Assembly (NCBI RefSeq): GCF_036323735.1
Contig: NC_086034.1
Location: 42,035,439-42,099,438, forward strand
DNA length: 64,000 nt
Origin: Rattus norvegicus
Taxonomy: Eukaryota > Chordata > Mammalia > Rodentia > Muridae
Reading direction: 5' to 3'
Position 1 is the first letter of the stretch; each line of letters begins with the position of its first letter. Below are positions 37,726 through 51,781 of the stretch, in pieces. The notes below the pieces were generated by a model. The model worked only from the letters and a program-made list of their open reading frames with translations. It did not search any database and was not told the DNA's origin. The position numbers were made by a program, and so were the translations under genes.

Positions 37726-40700
37726 TTTCACGAATGGAATCAAAATTTCTAGGCGAATTCAGTGAGTTCCCAAAGGGACATGCTTGTGTGAGTGTGCTTT
37801 TCAATATGTAACAACATTTTAAGGAACGGACTCTAAGTATCATGGTTAATTCAGTAGGTTCCCAATAAGATTCGCAGGTAATAAGCTTGTTATTCAAGAT
37901 AGAGCAACGTTTTAAGGAACGGAAACACTGTTTCTCTGTGAATTCAGTTAGTTCCCAGTAGCAGGCTTTTGTAATATGCGTACTTCTAAAGATTTATCAA
38001 AATTTGGTGTGCCGAATCTGAGTAACATTGTGAATTCGGTTAGTTCCCAATAGGCCGCAGTAGTAATAAGTGGACTGTTCGGGATATAGAAAAATTTTCA
38101 CGAATGGAATCAAAATTTCTAGGCGAATTCAGTGAGTTCCCAATGGGACATGCTTGTATGAGTGTGATTTTCAATATGTAACAATATTTTACGGAACGGA
38201 CTCTAAGTATCATGGTGAATTCAGTAGGTTCCCAATAGGATTCACATGTAATAAGCTTGTTATTCAAGATAGAGCAACGTTTTAAGGAACTGAAACACTG
38301 TTTCTCTGTGAATTCAGTTAGTTCCCAGTAGCAGGCTCTTGTAATATGCGTACTTCTAAAGATTTATCAAAATTTGGTGTGCTGAATCTGAGTAACATGG
38401 TGAATTCGGTTAGTTTCCAATAGGCCGCAATAGTAATAAGTGGACTGTTCGGGATATAGAAAAATTTTCACGAATGGACTCAAAATTTCTCGGCGAATTC
38501 AGTGAGTTCCCAAAGGGACATGCTTGTGTGAGTGTGCTTTTCAATATGTAACAACATTTTAAGGAACGGACTCTAAGTATCATGGTTAATTCAGTAGGTT
38601 CCCAATAGGATTCGCATGTAATAAGCTTGTTATTCAAGATAGAGCAACGTTTTAAGGAAAGGAAACACTGTTTCTCTGTGAATTCAGTTAGTTCCCAGTA
38701 GCAGGCTCTTGTAATATGCGTACTTCTAAAGATTTATCAAAATTTGGTGTGCCGAATCTGAGTAACATGGTGAATTCGGTTAGTTTCCAATAGGCCGCAA
38801 TAGTAATAAGTGGACTGTTCGGGATATAGAAAAATTTTCACGAATGGACTCAAAATTTCTAGGCGAATTCAGTGAGTTCCCAAAGGGATATGCTTGTATG
38901 AGTGTGCTTTTCAATATGTAACAACATTTTACGGAACGGACTCTAAGTATCATGGTTAATTCAGTAGGTTCCCAATAGGATTCGCATGTAATAAGCTTGT
39001 TATTCAAGATAGAGCAACGTTTTAAGGAACGGAAACACTGTTTCTCTGTGAATTCAGTTAGTTCCCAGTAGCAGGCTCTTGTAATATGCGTACTTCTTAA
39101 GATTTATCAAAATTTGGAGTGCCGAATCTGAGTAACATGGTGAATTCGGTTAGTTTCCAAACGGCCGCAGTAGTAATAAGTGGACTGTTCGGGATATAGA
39201 AAAATTTTCACGAATGGACTCAAAATTTCTAGGCGAATACAGTGAGTTCCCAATGGGACATGCTTGTATGAGTGTACTTTTCAATATGTAACAACATTTT
39301 AAGGAACGGACTCTAAGTATCATGGTGAATTCAGTAGGTTCCCAATAGGATTCGCATGTAATAAGCTTGTTATTCAAGATAGAGCAACGTTTTAAGGAAC
39401 GGAAACACTGTTTCTCTGTGAATTCAGTTAGTTCCCAGTAGCAGGCTCTTGTAATATGCGTACTTCTAAAGATTTATCAAAATTTGGTGTGCCGAATCTG
39501 AGTAACATGGTGAATTCGGTTAGTTCCCAATAGGCCGCAGTAGTAATAAGTGGACTGTTCGGGATATAGAAAAATTTTCACGAATGGACTCAAAATTTCT
39601 AGGCGAATTCAGTGAGTTCCCAATGGGACATGCTTGTATGAGTGTGCTTTTCAATAAGTAACAATATTATACGGAACGGACTCTAAGTATCATGGTGAAT
39701 TCAGTAGGTTCCCAATAGGATTCACATGTAATAAGCTTGTTATTCAAGATAGAGCAACGTTTTAAGGAACGGAAACACTGTTTCTCTGTGAATTCAGTTA
39801 GTTCCCAGTAGCAGGCTCTTGTAATATGCGTACTTCTAAAGATTTATCAAAATTTGGAGTGCCGAATCTGAGTAACATGGTGAATTCGGTTAGTTTCCAA
39901 TAGGCCGCAGTAGTAATAAGTGGACTGTTCGGGATATAGAAAAATTTTCACGAATGGACTCAAAATTTCTAGGCGAATACAGTGAGTTCCCAATGGGACA
40001 TGCTTGTATGAGTGTACTTTTCAATATGTAACAACATTTTACGAAACGGACTCTAAGTATCATGGTGAATTCAGTAGGTTCCCAATAGGATTCGCATGTA
40101 ATAAGCTTGTTATTCAAGATAGAGCAACGTTTTAAGGAACGGAAACACTGTTTCTCTGTGAATTCAGTTAGTTCCCAGTAGCAGGCTCTTGTAATATGCG
40201 TACTTCTAAAGATTTATCAAAATTTGGTGTGCTGAATCTGAGTAACATGGTGAATTCGGTTAGTTTCCAATAGGCCGCAATAGTAATAAGTGGACTGTTC
40301 GGGATATAGAAAAATTTTCACGAATGGACTCAAAATTTCTCGGCGAATTCAGTGAGTTCCCAAAGGGACATGCTTGTGTGAGTGTGCTTTTCAATATGTA
40401 ACAACATTTTAAGGAACGGACTCTAAGTATCATGGTTAATTCAGTAGGTTCCCAATAGGATTCGCATGTAATAAGCTTGTTATTCAAGATAGAGCAACGT
40501 TTTAAGGAAAGGAAACACTGTTTCTCTGTGAATTCAGTTAGTTCCCAGTAGCAGGCTCTTGTAATATGCGTACTTCTAAAGATTTATCAAAATTTGGTGT
40601 GCCGAATCTGAGTAACATGGTGAATTCGGTTAGTTTCCAATAGGCCGCAATAGTAATAAGTGGACTGTTCGGGATATAGAAAAATTTTCACGAATGGACT

Positions 40701-41795
40701 CAAAATTTCTAGGCGAATTCAGTGAGTTCCCAAAGGGATATGCTTGTATGAGTGTGCTTTTCAATATGTAACAACATTTTACGGAACGGACTCTAAGTAT
40801 CATGGTTAATTCAGTAGGTTCCCAATAGGATTCGCATGTAATAAGCTTGTTATTCAAGATAGAGCAACGTTTTAAGGAACGGAAACACTGTTTCTCTGTG
40901 AATTCAGTTAGTTCCCAGTAGCAGGCTCTTGTAATATGCGTACTTCTTAAGATTTATCAAAATTTGGAGTGCCGAATCTGAGTAACATGGTGAATTCGGT
41001 TAGTTTCCAAACGGCCGCAGTAGTAATAAGTGGACTGTTCGGGATATAGAAAAATTTTCACGAATGGACTCAAAATTTCTAGGCGAATACAGTGAGTTCC
41101 CAATGGGACATGCTTGTATGAGTGTACTTTTCAATATGTAACAACATTTTAAGGAACGGACTCTAAGTATCATGGTGAATTCAGTAGGTTCCCAATAGGA
41201 TTCGCATGTAATAAGCTTGTTATTCAAGATAGAGCAACGTTTTAAGGAACGGAAACACTGTTTCTCTGTGAATTCAGTTAGTTCCCAGTAGCAGGCTCTT
41301 GTAATATGCGTACTTCTAAAGATTTATCAAAATTTGGTGTGCCGAATCTGAGTAACATGGTGAATTCGGTTAGTTCCCAATAGGCCGCAGTAGTAATAAG
41401 TGGACTGTTCGGGATATAGAAAAATTTTCACGAATGGACTCAAAATTTCTAGGCGAATTCAGTGAGTTCCCAATGGGACATGCTTGTATGAGTGTGCTTT
41501 TCAATAAGTAACAATATTTTACGGAACGGACTCTAAGTATCATGGTGAATTCAGTAGGTTCCCAATAGGATTCACATGTAATAAGCTTGTTATTCAAGAT
41601 AGAGCAACGTTTTAAGGAACGGAAACACTGTTTCTCTGTGAATTCAGTTAGTTCCCAGTAGCAGGCTCTTGTAATATGCGTACTTCTAAAGATTTATCAA
41701 AATTTGGAGTGCCGAATCTGAGTAACATGGTGAATTCGGTTAGTTTCCAATAGGCCGCAGTAGTAATAAGTGGACTGTTCGGGATATAGAAAAAT
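37726..41795. repeat. 11-mer duplication, copy 2 (4070 bp)
   Basis: Near-identical second copy. The left edge is sharp because the preceding subunit D has TAGGCCGCAG where copy 1 is preceded by TAGACCGCAA. The right edge is sharp because the next monomer is a GACTC type (41796), where copy 1 is followed by a GGAATC type. Near-identity over 4 kb marks this as one of the youngest duplications in the window. Confidence 0.92.
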
Positions 41796-42905
41796 TTTCA
41801 CGAATGGACTCAAAATTTCTAGGCGAATACAGTGAGTTCCCAATGGGACATGCTTGTATGAGTGTACTTTTCAATATGTAACAACATTTTACGAAACGGA
41901 CTCTAAGTATCATGGTGAATTCAGTAGGTTCCCAATAGGATTCGCATGTAATAAGCTTGTTATTCAAGATAGAGCAACGTTTTAAGGAACGGAAACACTG
42001 TTTCTCTGTGAATTCAGTTAGTTCCCAGTAGCAGGCTCTTGTAATATGCGTACTTCTAAAGATTTATCAAAATTTGGAGTGCCGAATCTGAGTAACATGG
42101 TGAATTCGGTTAGTTTCCAATAGGCCGCAGTAGTAATAAGTGGACTGTTCGGGATATAGAAAAATTTTCACGAATGGACTCAAAATTTCTAGGCGAATAC
42201 AGTGAGTTCCCAATGGGACATGCTTGTATGAGTGTACTTTTCAAAATGTAACAACATTTTAAGGAACGGACTCTAAGTATCATGGTGAATTCAGTAGGTT
42301 CCCAATAGGATTCGCATGTAATAAGCTTGTTATTCAAGATAGAGCAACGTTTTAAGGAACGGAAACACTGATTCTCTGTGAATTCAGTTAGTTCCCAGTA
42401 GCAGGCTCTTGTAATATGCGTACTTCTAAAGATTTATCAAAATTTGGTGTGCCGAATCTGAGTAACATTGTGAATTCGGTTAGATTCCAATAGGCCGCAA
42501 TAGTAATAAGTGGACTGTTCGGGATATAGAAAAATTTTCATGAATAGAATCAAAATTTCTAGGCGAATTCAGTGAGTTCCCAAAGGGACATGCTTGTGTG
42601 AGTGTGCTTTTCAATATGTAACGACATTTTAAGGAACGGACTCTAAGTATCATGGTGAATTCAGTAGGTTCCCAGTAGGATTCGCATGTAATAAGCTTGT
42701 TATTCAAGATAGAGCAACGTTTTAAGGAACGGAAACACTGTTTCTCTGTGAATTCAGTTAGTTCCCAGTAGCAGGCTCTTGTAATATGCGTACTTCTAAA
42801 GATTTATCAAAATTTGGTGTGCCGAATCTGAGTAACATGGTGAATTCGGTTAGTTTCCAATAGGCCGCAATAGTAATAAGTGGACTGTTCGGGATATAGA
42901 AAAAT
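41796..42905. repeat. Block R copy 2 (3 monomers)
   Basis: Matches 27368-28477: TTTTACGAAACGG near 41889, ACTGATTCTC at 42369, GGTTAGATTCC near 42479, and TTTCATGAATAG at 42536. Private changes are TCAAAATGTAAC near 42241 and GTAACGACATT near 42619. Confidence 0.83.
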
Positions 42906-44755
42906 TTTCACGAATGGAATCAAAATTTCTAGGCGAATTCAGTGAGTTCCCAAAGGGTCATGCTTGTGTGAGTGTGCTTTTCAATATGTAACAACATTTT
43001 AAGGAACGGACTCTAAGTATCATGGTGAATTCAGTAGGTTCCCAATAGGATTCGCATGTAATAAGCTTGTTATTCAAGATAGAGCAACGTTTTAAGGAAC
43101 GGAAACACTGTTTCTCTGTGAATTCAGTTAGTTCCCAGTAGCAGGCTTTTGTAATATGCGTACTTCTAAAGATTTATCAAAATTTGGAGTGCCGAATCTG
43201 AGTAACATGGTGAATTCGGTTAGTTCCCAATAGGCCGCAGTAGTAATAAGTGGACTGTTCGGGATATAGAAAAATTTTCACGAATGGAATCAAAATTTCT
43301 AGGCGAATTCAGTGAGTTCCCAATGGGACATGCTTGTATGAGTGTGCTTTTCAATATGTAACAATATTTTACGGAACGGACTCTAAGTATCATGGTGAAT
43401 TCAGTAGGTTCCCAATAGGATTCACATGTAATAAGCTTGTTATTCAAGATAGAGCAACGTTTTAAGGAACGGAAACACTGTTTCTCTGTGAATTCAGTTA
43501 GTTCCCAGTAGCAGGCTCTTGTAATATGCGTACTTCTAAAGATTTATCAAAATTTGGTGTGCTGAATCTGAGTAACATGGTGAATTCGGTTAGTTTCCAA
43601 TAGGCCGCAATAGTAATAAGTGGACTGTTCGGGATATAGAAAAATTTTCACGAATGGACTCAAAATTTCTAGGCGAATTCAGTGAGTTCCCAAAGGGACA
43701 TGCTTGTGTGAGTGTGCTTTTCAATATGTAACAACATTTTAAGGAACGGACTCTAAGTATCATGGTTAATTCAGTAGGTTCCCAATAGGATTCGCATGTA
43801 ATAAGATTGTTATTCAAGATAGAGCAACGTTTTAAGGAACGGAAACACTGTTTCTCTGTGAATTCAGTTAGTTCCCAGTAGCAGGCTCTTGTAATATGCG
43901 TACTTCTAAAGATTTATCAAAATTTGGTGTGCCGAATCTGAGTAACATGGTGAATTCGGTTAGTTTCCAATAGGCCGCAATAGTAATAAGTGGACTGTTC
44001 GGGATATAGAAAAATTTTCACGAATGGACTCAAAATTTCTAGGCGAATTCAGTGAGTTCCCAAAGGGACATGCTTGTATGAGTGTGCTTTTCAATATGTA
44101 ACAACATTTTACGGAACGGACTCTAAGTATCATGGTTAATTCAGTAGGTTCCCAATAGGATTCGCATGTAATAAGCTTGTTATTCAAGATAGAGCAACGT
44201 TTTAAAGAACGGAAACACTGTTTCTCTGTGAATTCAGTTAGTTCCCAGTAGCAGGCTCTTGTAATATGCGTACTTCTTAAGATTTATCAAAATTTGGAGT
44301 GCCGAATCTGAGTAACATGGTGAATTCGGTTAGTTTCCAATAGGCCGCAGTAGTAATAAGTGGACTGTTCGGGATATAGAAAAATTTTCACGAATGGACT
44401 CAAAATTTCTAGGCGAATACAGTGAGTTCCCAATGGGACATGCTTGTATGAGTGTACTTTTCAATATGTAACAACATTTTAAGGAACGGACTCTAAGTAT
44501 CATGGTGAATTCAGTAGGTTCCCAATAGGATTCGCATGTAATAAGCTTGTTATTCAAGATAGAGCAACGCGTTAAGGAACGGAAACACTGTTTCTCTGTG
44601 AATTCAGTTAGTTCCCAGTAGCAGGCCCTTGTAATATGCGTACTTCTAAAGATTTATCAAAATTTGGTGTGCCGAATCTGAGTAACATGGTGAATTCGGT
44701 TAGTTCCCAATAGGCCGCAGTAGTAATAAGTGGACTGTTCGGGATATAGAAAAAT
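42906..44755. repeat. Five monomers, likely less-derived versions of the 11-mer modules
   Basis: Order: GGGTCATG unit; CAATATTTTACGG/GATTCACATG unit; GGTTAATTC unit after GTGCTGAATC; GGTTAATTC/TTACGG unit; GAATACAG/GTACTT unit. This is the order of 34026-35505 but without its derived marks: GGGACATG instead of GGGATATG, AATAGGCCGC instead of AAACGGCCGC, TTCTAGGCG instead of TTCTCGGCG. Private changes are TAAGATTGTT near 43802, which destroys the HindIII site, and CAACGCGTTAAGG near 44566. Confidence 0.75.
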
Positions 44756-47713
44756 TTTCACGAATGGACTCAAAATTTCTAGGCGAATTCAATGAGTTCC
44801 CAATGGGACATGCTTGTATGAGTGTGCTTTTCAATATGTAAACATTTTACGGAACGGACTCTAAGTGTCATGGTGAATTCAGTAGGTTCCCAATAGGATT
44901 CGCATGTAATAAGCTTGTTATTCAAGATAGAGCAACGTTTTAAGGAACGGAAACACTGTTTCTCTGTGAATTCAGTTAGTTCCCAGTAGCAGGCTCTTGT
45001 AATATGCGTACTTCTAAAGATTTATCAAAATTTGGTGTGCCGAATCTGAGTAACATGGTGAATTCGGTTAGTTTCAAATAGGCCGCAGTAGTAATAAGTG
45101 GACTGTTCGGGATATAGAAAAATTTTCACGAATGGACTCAAAATTTCTAGGCGAATACAGTGAGTTCCCAATGGGACATGCTTGTATGAGTGTGCTTTTC
45201 AATATGTAACAACATTTTAAGGAACGGACTCTAAGTATCATGGTGAATTCAGTAGGTTCCCAATAGGATTCGCATGTAATAAGCTTGTTATTCAAGATAG
45301 AGCATCGTTTTAAGGAACGGAAACACTGTTTCTCTGTGAATTCAGTTAGTTCCCAGTAGCAGGCTCTTGTAATATGCGTACTTCTAAAGATTTATCAAAA
45401 TTTGGTGTGCCGAATCTGAGTAACATGGTGAATTCGGTTAGTTCCCAATAGGCCGCAGTAGTAATAAGTGGACATTTCGGGATATAGAAAAATTTTCACG
45501 AATGGAATCAAAATTTCTAGGCGAATTCAGTGAGTTCCCAATGGGACATGCTTGTATGAGTGTGCTTTTCAATATGTAACAACATTTTACGGAACGGACG
45601 CTAAGTATCATGGTGAATTCAGTAGGTTCCCAATAGGATTCGCATGTAATAAGCTTGTTATTCAAGATAGAGCAACGTTTTAAGGAATGGAAACACTGTT
45701 TCTCTGTGAATTCAGTTAGTTCCCAGTAGCAGGCTCTTGTAATATGCGTACTTCTAAAGATTTATCAAAATTTGGTGTGCCGAATCTGAGTAACATGGTG
45801 AATTCGGTTAGTTCCCAATAGGCCGTAGTAGTAATAAGTGGACTGTTCGGGATATAGAAAAATTTTCACGAATGGAATCAAAATTTCTAGGCGAATTCAG
45901 TGAGTTCCCATACGGACATGCTTGTGTGAGTGTGCTTTTCAATATGTAACAACATTTTAAGGAACGGACTCTAAGTATCATGGTGAATTCAGTAGGTTCC
46001 CAATAGGATTCGCATGTAATAAGCTTGTTATTCAAGATAGAGCAACGTTTTAAGGAACGGAAACACTGTTTCTCTGTGAATTCAGTTAGTTCCCAGTAGC
46101 AGGCTCTTGTAATATGCGTACTTCTAAAGATTTATCAAAATTTGGTGTGCCGAATCTGAGTAACATGGTGAATTCGGTTAGTTCCCAATAGGCCGCAGTA
46201 GTAATAAGTGGACTGTTCGGGATATAGAAAAATTTTCACGAATGGACTCAAAATTTCTAGGCGAATTCAGTGAGTTCCCAATGGGACATGCTTGTATGAG
46301 TGTGCTTTTCAATATGTAACAACATTTTACGGAACGGACTCTAAGTATCATGGTGAATTCAGTAGGTTCCCAATAGGATTCGCATGTAATAAGCTTGTTA
46401 TTCAAGATAGAGCAACGTTTTAAGGAACGGAAACACTGTTTCTCTGTGAATTCAGTTAGTTCCCAGTAGCAGGCTCTTGTAATATGCGTACTTCTAAAGA
46501 TTTATCAAAATTTGGAGTGCCGAATCTGAGTAACATGGTGAATTCGGTTAGTTTCCAATAGGCCGCAGTAGTAATAAGTGGACTGTTCGGGATATAGAAA
46601 AATTTTCACGAATGGACTCAAAATTTCTAGGCGAATACAGTGAGTTCCCAATGGGACATGCTTGTATGAGTGTACTTTTCAATATGTAACAACATTTTAA
46701 GGAACGGACTCTAAGTATCATGGTGAATTCAGTAGGTTCCCAATAGGATTCGCATGTAATAAGCTTGTTATTCAAGATAGAGCAACGTTTTAAGGAACGG
46801 AAACACTGTTTCTCTGTGAATTCAGTTAGTTCCAAGTAGCAGGCTCTTGTAATATGCGTACTTCTAAAGATTTATCAAAATTTGGTGTGCCGAATCTGAG
46901 TAACATTGTGAATTCGGTTAGTTTCCAATAGGCCGCAATAGTAATAAGTGGACTGTTCGTGATATAGAAAAATTTTCACGAATGGAATCAAAATTTCTAG
47001 GCGAATTCAGTGAGTTCCCAAAGGGACATGCTTGTGTGAGTGTGCTTTTCAATATGTAACAACATTTTAAGGAACGGACTCAAAGTATCATGGTGAATTC
47101 AGTAGGTTCCCAATAGGATTCGCATGTAATAAGCTTGTTATTCAAGATAGAGCAACGTTTTAAGGAACGGAAACACTGTTTCTTTGTGAATTCAGTTGGT
47201 TCCCAGGAGCAGGCTCTTGTAATATGCGTACTTCTAAAGATTTATCAAAATTTGGAGTGCCGAATCTGAGTAACATGGTGAATTCGGTTAGTTTCCAATA
47301 GGCCGCAATAGTAATAAGTGGACTGTTCGGGATATAGAAAAATTTTCACGAATGGAATCAAAATTTCTAGGCGAATTCAGTGAGTTCCGAAAGGGTCATG
47401 CTTGTGTGAGTGTGCTTTTCAATATGTAACAACATTTTAAGGAACGGACTCTAAGTATCATGGTGAATTCAGTAGGTTCCCAATAGGATTCGCATGTAAT
47501 AAGCTTGTTATTCAAGATAGAGCAACGTTTTAAGGAACGGAAACACTGTTTCTCTGTGAATTCAGTTAGTTCCCAGTAGCAGGCTCTTGTAATATGCGTA
47601 CTTCTTAAGATTTATCAAAATTTGGTGTGCCGAATCTGAGTAACATGGTGAATTCGGTTAGTTCCCAATAGGCCACAGTAGTAATAAGTGGACTGTTCGG
47701 GATATAGAAAAAT
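44756..47713. repeat. HOR-gamma core, copy 2 (8 monomers)
   Basis: Collinear with 18492-21449 over eight monomers: ATGTAAACATTTTACGG at 44836, TTTCAAATAGG near 45072, GGACATTTCGG near 45471, CCCATACGG near 45908, TTCCAAGTAG near 46832, GTTGGTTCCCAGGAGC near 47195 and GTTCCGAAAGGG near 47385. The distance to copy 1 (26,264 bp) is 71 monomers minus the six bases lost in between, which accounts for it exactly. Confidence 0.88.
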
Positions 47714-48083
47714 TTTCACGAATGGAATCAAAATTTCTAGGCGAATTCAGTGAGTTCCCAAAGGGACATGCTTGTGTGAGTGTGCTTTTCAATATGTAAC
47801 AACATTTTAAGGAACGGACTCTAAGTATCATGGTTAATTCAGTAGGTTCCCAATAGGATTCGCATGTAATAAGCTTGTTATTCAAGATAGAGCAACGTTT
47901 TAAGGAACGGAAACACTGTTTCTCTGTGAATTCAGTTAGTTCCCAGTAGCAGGCCCTTGTAATATGCGTACTTCTAAAGATTTATCAAAATTTGGTGTGC
48001 CGAATCTGAGTAACATGGTGAATTCGGTTAGTTCCCAATAGGCCGCAGTAGTAATAAGTGGACTGTTCGGGATATAGAAATAT
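47714..48083. repeat. Linker monomer (GGCCACAG / GGTTAATTC type)
   Basis: Single monomer preceded by AATAGGCCACAG, with GGTTAATTC and GGCCCTTG. Identical-looking linkers precede the 2-bp-deleted unit at 55852 and 62880, so it belongs to the repeating order of the right end. Confidence 0.78.
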
Positions 48084-51041
48084 TTTCACGAATGGACTCA
48101 AAATTTCTAGGCGAATTCAGTGAGTTCCCAATGGGACATGCTTGTATGAGTGTGCTTTTCAATATGTAAACATTTTACGGAACGGACTCTAAGTGTCATG
48201 GTGAATTCAGTAGGTTCCCAATAGGATTCGCATGTAATAAGCTTGTTATTCAAGATAGAGCAACGTTTTAAGGAACGGAAACACTGTTTCTCTGTGAATT
48301 CAGTTAGTTCCCAGTAGCAGGCTCTTGTAATATGCGTACTTCTAAAGATTTATCAAAATTTGGTGTGCCGAATCTGAGTAACATGGTGAATTCGGTTAGT
48401 TTCAAATAGGCCGCAGTAGTAATAAGTGGACTGTTCGGGATATAGAAAAATTTTCACGAATGTACTCAAAATTTCTAGGTGAATACAGTGAGTTCCCAAT
48501 GGGACATGCTTGTATGAGTGTGCTTTTCAATATGTAACAACATTTTAAGGAACGGACTCTAAGTATCATGGTGAATTCAGTAGGTTCCCAATAGGATTCG
48601 CATGTAATAAGCTTGTTATTCAAGATAGAGCATCGTTTTAAGGAACGGAAACACTGTTTCTCTGTGAATTCAGTTAGTTCCCAGTAGCAGGCTCTTGTAA
48701 TATGCGTACTTCTAAAGATTTATCAAAATTTGGTGTGCCGAATCTGAGTAACATGGTGAATTCGGTTAGTTCCCAATAGGCCGCAGTAGTAATAAGTGGA
48801 CATTTCGGGATATAGAAAAATTTTCACGAATGGAATCAAAATTTCTAGGCGAATTCAGTGAGTTCCCAATGGGACATGCTTGTATGAGTGTGCTTTTCAA
48901 TATGTAACAACATTTTACGGAACGGACGCTAAGTATCATGGTGAATTCAGTAGGTTCCCAATAGGATTCGCATGTAATAAGCTTGTTATTCAAGATAGAG
49001 CAACGTTTTAAGGAATGGAAACACTGTTTCTCTGTGAATTCAGTTAGTTCCCAGTAGCAGGCTCTTGTAATATGCGTACTTCTAAAGATTTATCAAAATT
49101 TGGTGTGCCGAATCTGAGTAACATGGTGAATTCGGTTAGTTCCCAATAGGCCGTAGTAGTAATAAGTGGACTGTTCGGGATATAGAAAAATTTTCACGAA
49201 TGGAATCAAAATTTCTAGGCGAATTCAGTGAGTTCCCATAGGGACATGCTTGTGTGAGTGTGCTTTTCAATATGTAACAACATTTTAAGGAACGGACTCT
49301 AAGTATCATGGTGAATTCAGTAGGTTCCCAATAGGATTCGCATGTAATAAGCTTGTTATTCAAGATAGAGCAACGTTTTAAGGAACGGAAACACTGTTTC
49401 TCTGTGAATTCAGTTAGTTCCCAGTAGCAGGCTCTTGTAATATGCGTACTTCTAAAGATTTATCAAAATTTGGTGTGCCGAATCTGAGTAACATGGTGAA
49501 TTCGGTTAGTTCCCAATAGGCCGCAGTAGTAATAAGTGGACTGTTCGGGATATAGAAAAATTTTCACGAATGGACTCAAAATTTCTAGGCGAATTCAGTG
49601 AGTTCCCAATGGGACATGCTTGTATGAGTGTGCTTTTCAATATGTAACAACATTTTACGGAACGGACTCTAAGTATCATGGTGAATTCAGTAGGTTCCCA
49701 ATAGGATTCGCATGTAATAAGCTTGTTATTCAAGATAGAGCAACGTTTTAAGGAACGGAAACACTGTTTCTCTGTGAATTCAGTTAGTTCCCAGTAGCAG
49801 GCTCTTGTAATATGCGTACTTCTAAAGATTTATCAAAATTTGGAGTGCCGAATCTGAGTAACATGGTGAATTCGGTTAGTTTCCAATAGGCCGCAGTAGT
49901 AATAAGTGGACTGTTCGGGATATAGAAAAATTTTCACGAATGGACTCAAAATTTCTAGGCGAATACAGTGAGTTCCCAATGGGACATGCTTGTATGAGTG
50001 TACTTTTCAATATGTAACAACATTTTAAGGAACGGACTCTAAGTATCATGGTGAATTCAGTAGGTTCCCAATAGGATTCGCATGTAATAAGCTTGTTATT
50101 CAAGATAGAGCAACGTTTTAAGGAACGGAAACACTGTTTCTCTGTGAATTCAGTTAGTTCCAAGTAGCAGGCTCTTGTAATATGCGTACTTCTAAAGATT
50201 TATCAAAATTTGGTGTGCCGAATCTGAGTAACATTGTGAATTCGGTTAGTTTCCAATAGGCCGCAATAGTAATAAGTGGACTGTTCGGGATATAGAAAAA
50301 TTTTCACGAATGGAATCAAAATTTCTAGGCGAATTCAGTGAGTTCCCAAAGGGACATGCTTGTGTGAGTGTGCTTTTCAATATGTAACAACATTTTAAGG
50401 AACGGACTCAAAGTATCATGGTGAATTCAGTAGGTTCCCAATAGGATTCGCATGTAATAAGCTTGTTATTCAAGATAGAGCAACGTTTTAAGGAACGGAA
50501 ACACTGTTTCTTTGTGAATTCAGTTGGTTCCCAGGAGCAGGCTCTTGTAATATGCGTACTTCTAAAGATTTATCAAAATTTGGTGTGCCGAATCTGAGTA
50601 ACATGGTGAATTCGGTTAGTTTCCAATAGGCCGCAATAGTAATAAGTGGACTGTTCGGGATATAGAAAAGTTTTCACGAATGGAATCAAAATTTCTAGGC
50701 GAATTCAGTGAGTTCCGAAAGGGTCATGCTTGTGTGAGTGTGCTTTTCAATATGTAACAACATTTTAAGGAACGGACTCTAAGTATCATGGTGAATTCAG
50801 TAGGTTCCCAATAGGATTCGCATGTAATAAGCTTGTTATTCAAGATAGAGCAACGTTTTAAGGAACGGAAACACTGTTTCTCTGTGAATTCAGTTAGTTC
50901 CCAGTAGCAGGCTCTTGTAATATGCGTACTTCTTAAGATTTATCAAAATTTGGTGTGCCGAATCTGAGTAACATGGTGAATTCGGTTAGTTCCCAATAGG
51001 CCGCATTAGTAATAAGTGGACTGTTCGGGATATAGAAAAAT
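48084..51041. repeat. HOR-gamma core, copy 3 (8 monomers)
   Basis: Third full core, 3,328 bp (9 monomers minus 2 bp) downstream of copy 2. Private changes include AATGTACTC and TAGGTGAATACAG near 48460-48480, and AAAAGTTTTCACG near 50668. It is followed by the AGTGGAATC/GGACTCAAAG unit, as is the core at 28478. Confidence 0.88.
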
Positions 51042-51781
51042 TTTCACGAGTGGAATCAAAATTTCTAGGCGAATTCAGTGAGTTCCCAAAGGGACATGCT
51101 TGTGTGAGTGTGCTTTTCAATATGTAACAACATTTTAAGAAACGGACTCAAAGTATCATGGTGAATTCAGTAGGTTCCCAATAGGATTCGCATGTAATAA
51201 GCTTGTTATTCAAGATAGAGCAACGTTTTAAGGAACGGAAACACTGTTTCTCTGTGAATTCAGTTAGTTCCCAGTAGCAGGCTCTTGTAATATGCGTACT
51301 TCTAAAGATTTATCAAAATTTCGTGGGCAGAATCTGAGTAACATGGTGAATTCGGTTAGTTTCCAATAGGCCGCAATAGTAATAAGTGGACTGTTCGGGA
51401 TATAGAAAAATTTTCACGAATGGAATCAAAATTTCTAGGCGAATTCAGTGAGTTCCCAAAGGGTCATGCTTGTGTGAGTGTGCTTTTCAATATGTAACAA
51501 CATTTTAAGGAACGGACTCTAAGTATCATGGTGAATTCAGTAGGTTCCCAATAGGATTCGCATGTAATAAGCTTGTTATTCAAGATAGAGCAACGTTTTA
51601 AGGAACGGAAACACTGTTTCTCTGTGAATTCAGTTAGTTCCCAGTAGCAGGCTCTTGTAATATGCGTACTTCTTAAGATTTATCAAAATTTGGTGTGCCG
51701 AATCTGAGTAACATGGTGAATTCGGTTAGTTCCCAATAGGCCGCAGTAGTAATAAGTGGACTGTTCGGGATATAGAAAAAC
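51042..51781. repeat. Two monomers joining core copy 3 to the 6-mer pair
   Basis: Same two monomers as 30697-31436, but with TTTCGTGGGCAG (51322) instead of TTTCGTGGGCCG, and a private AAGAAACGG near 51137. Confidence 0.75.
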
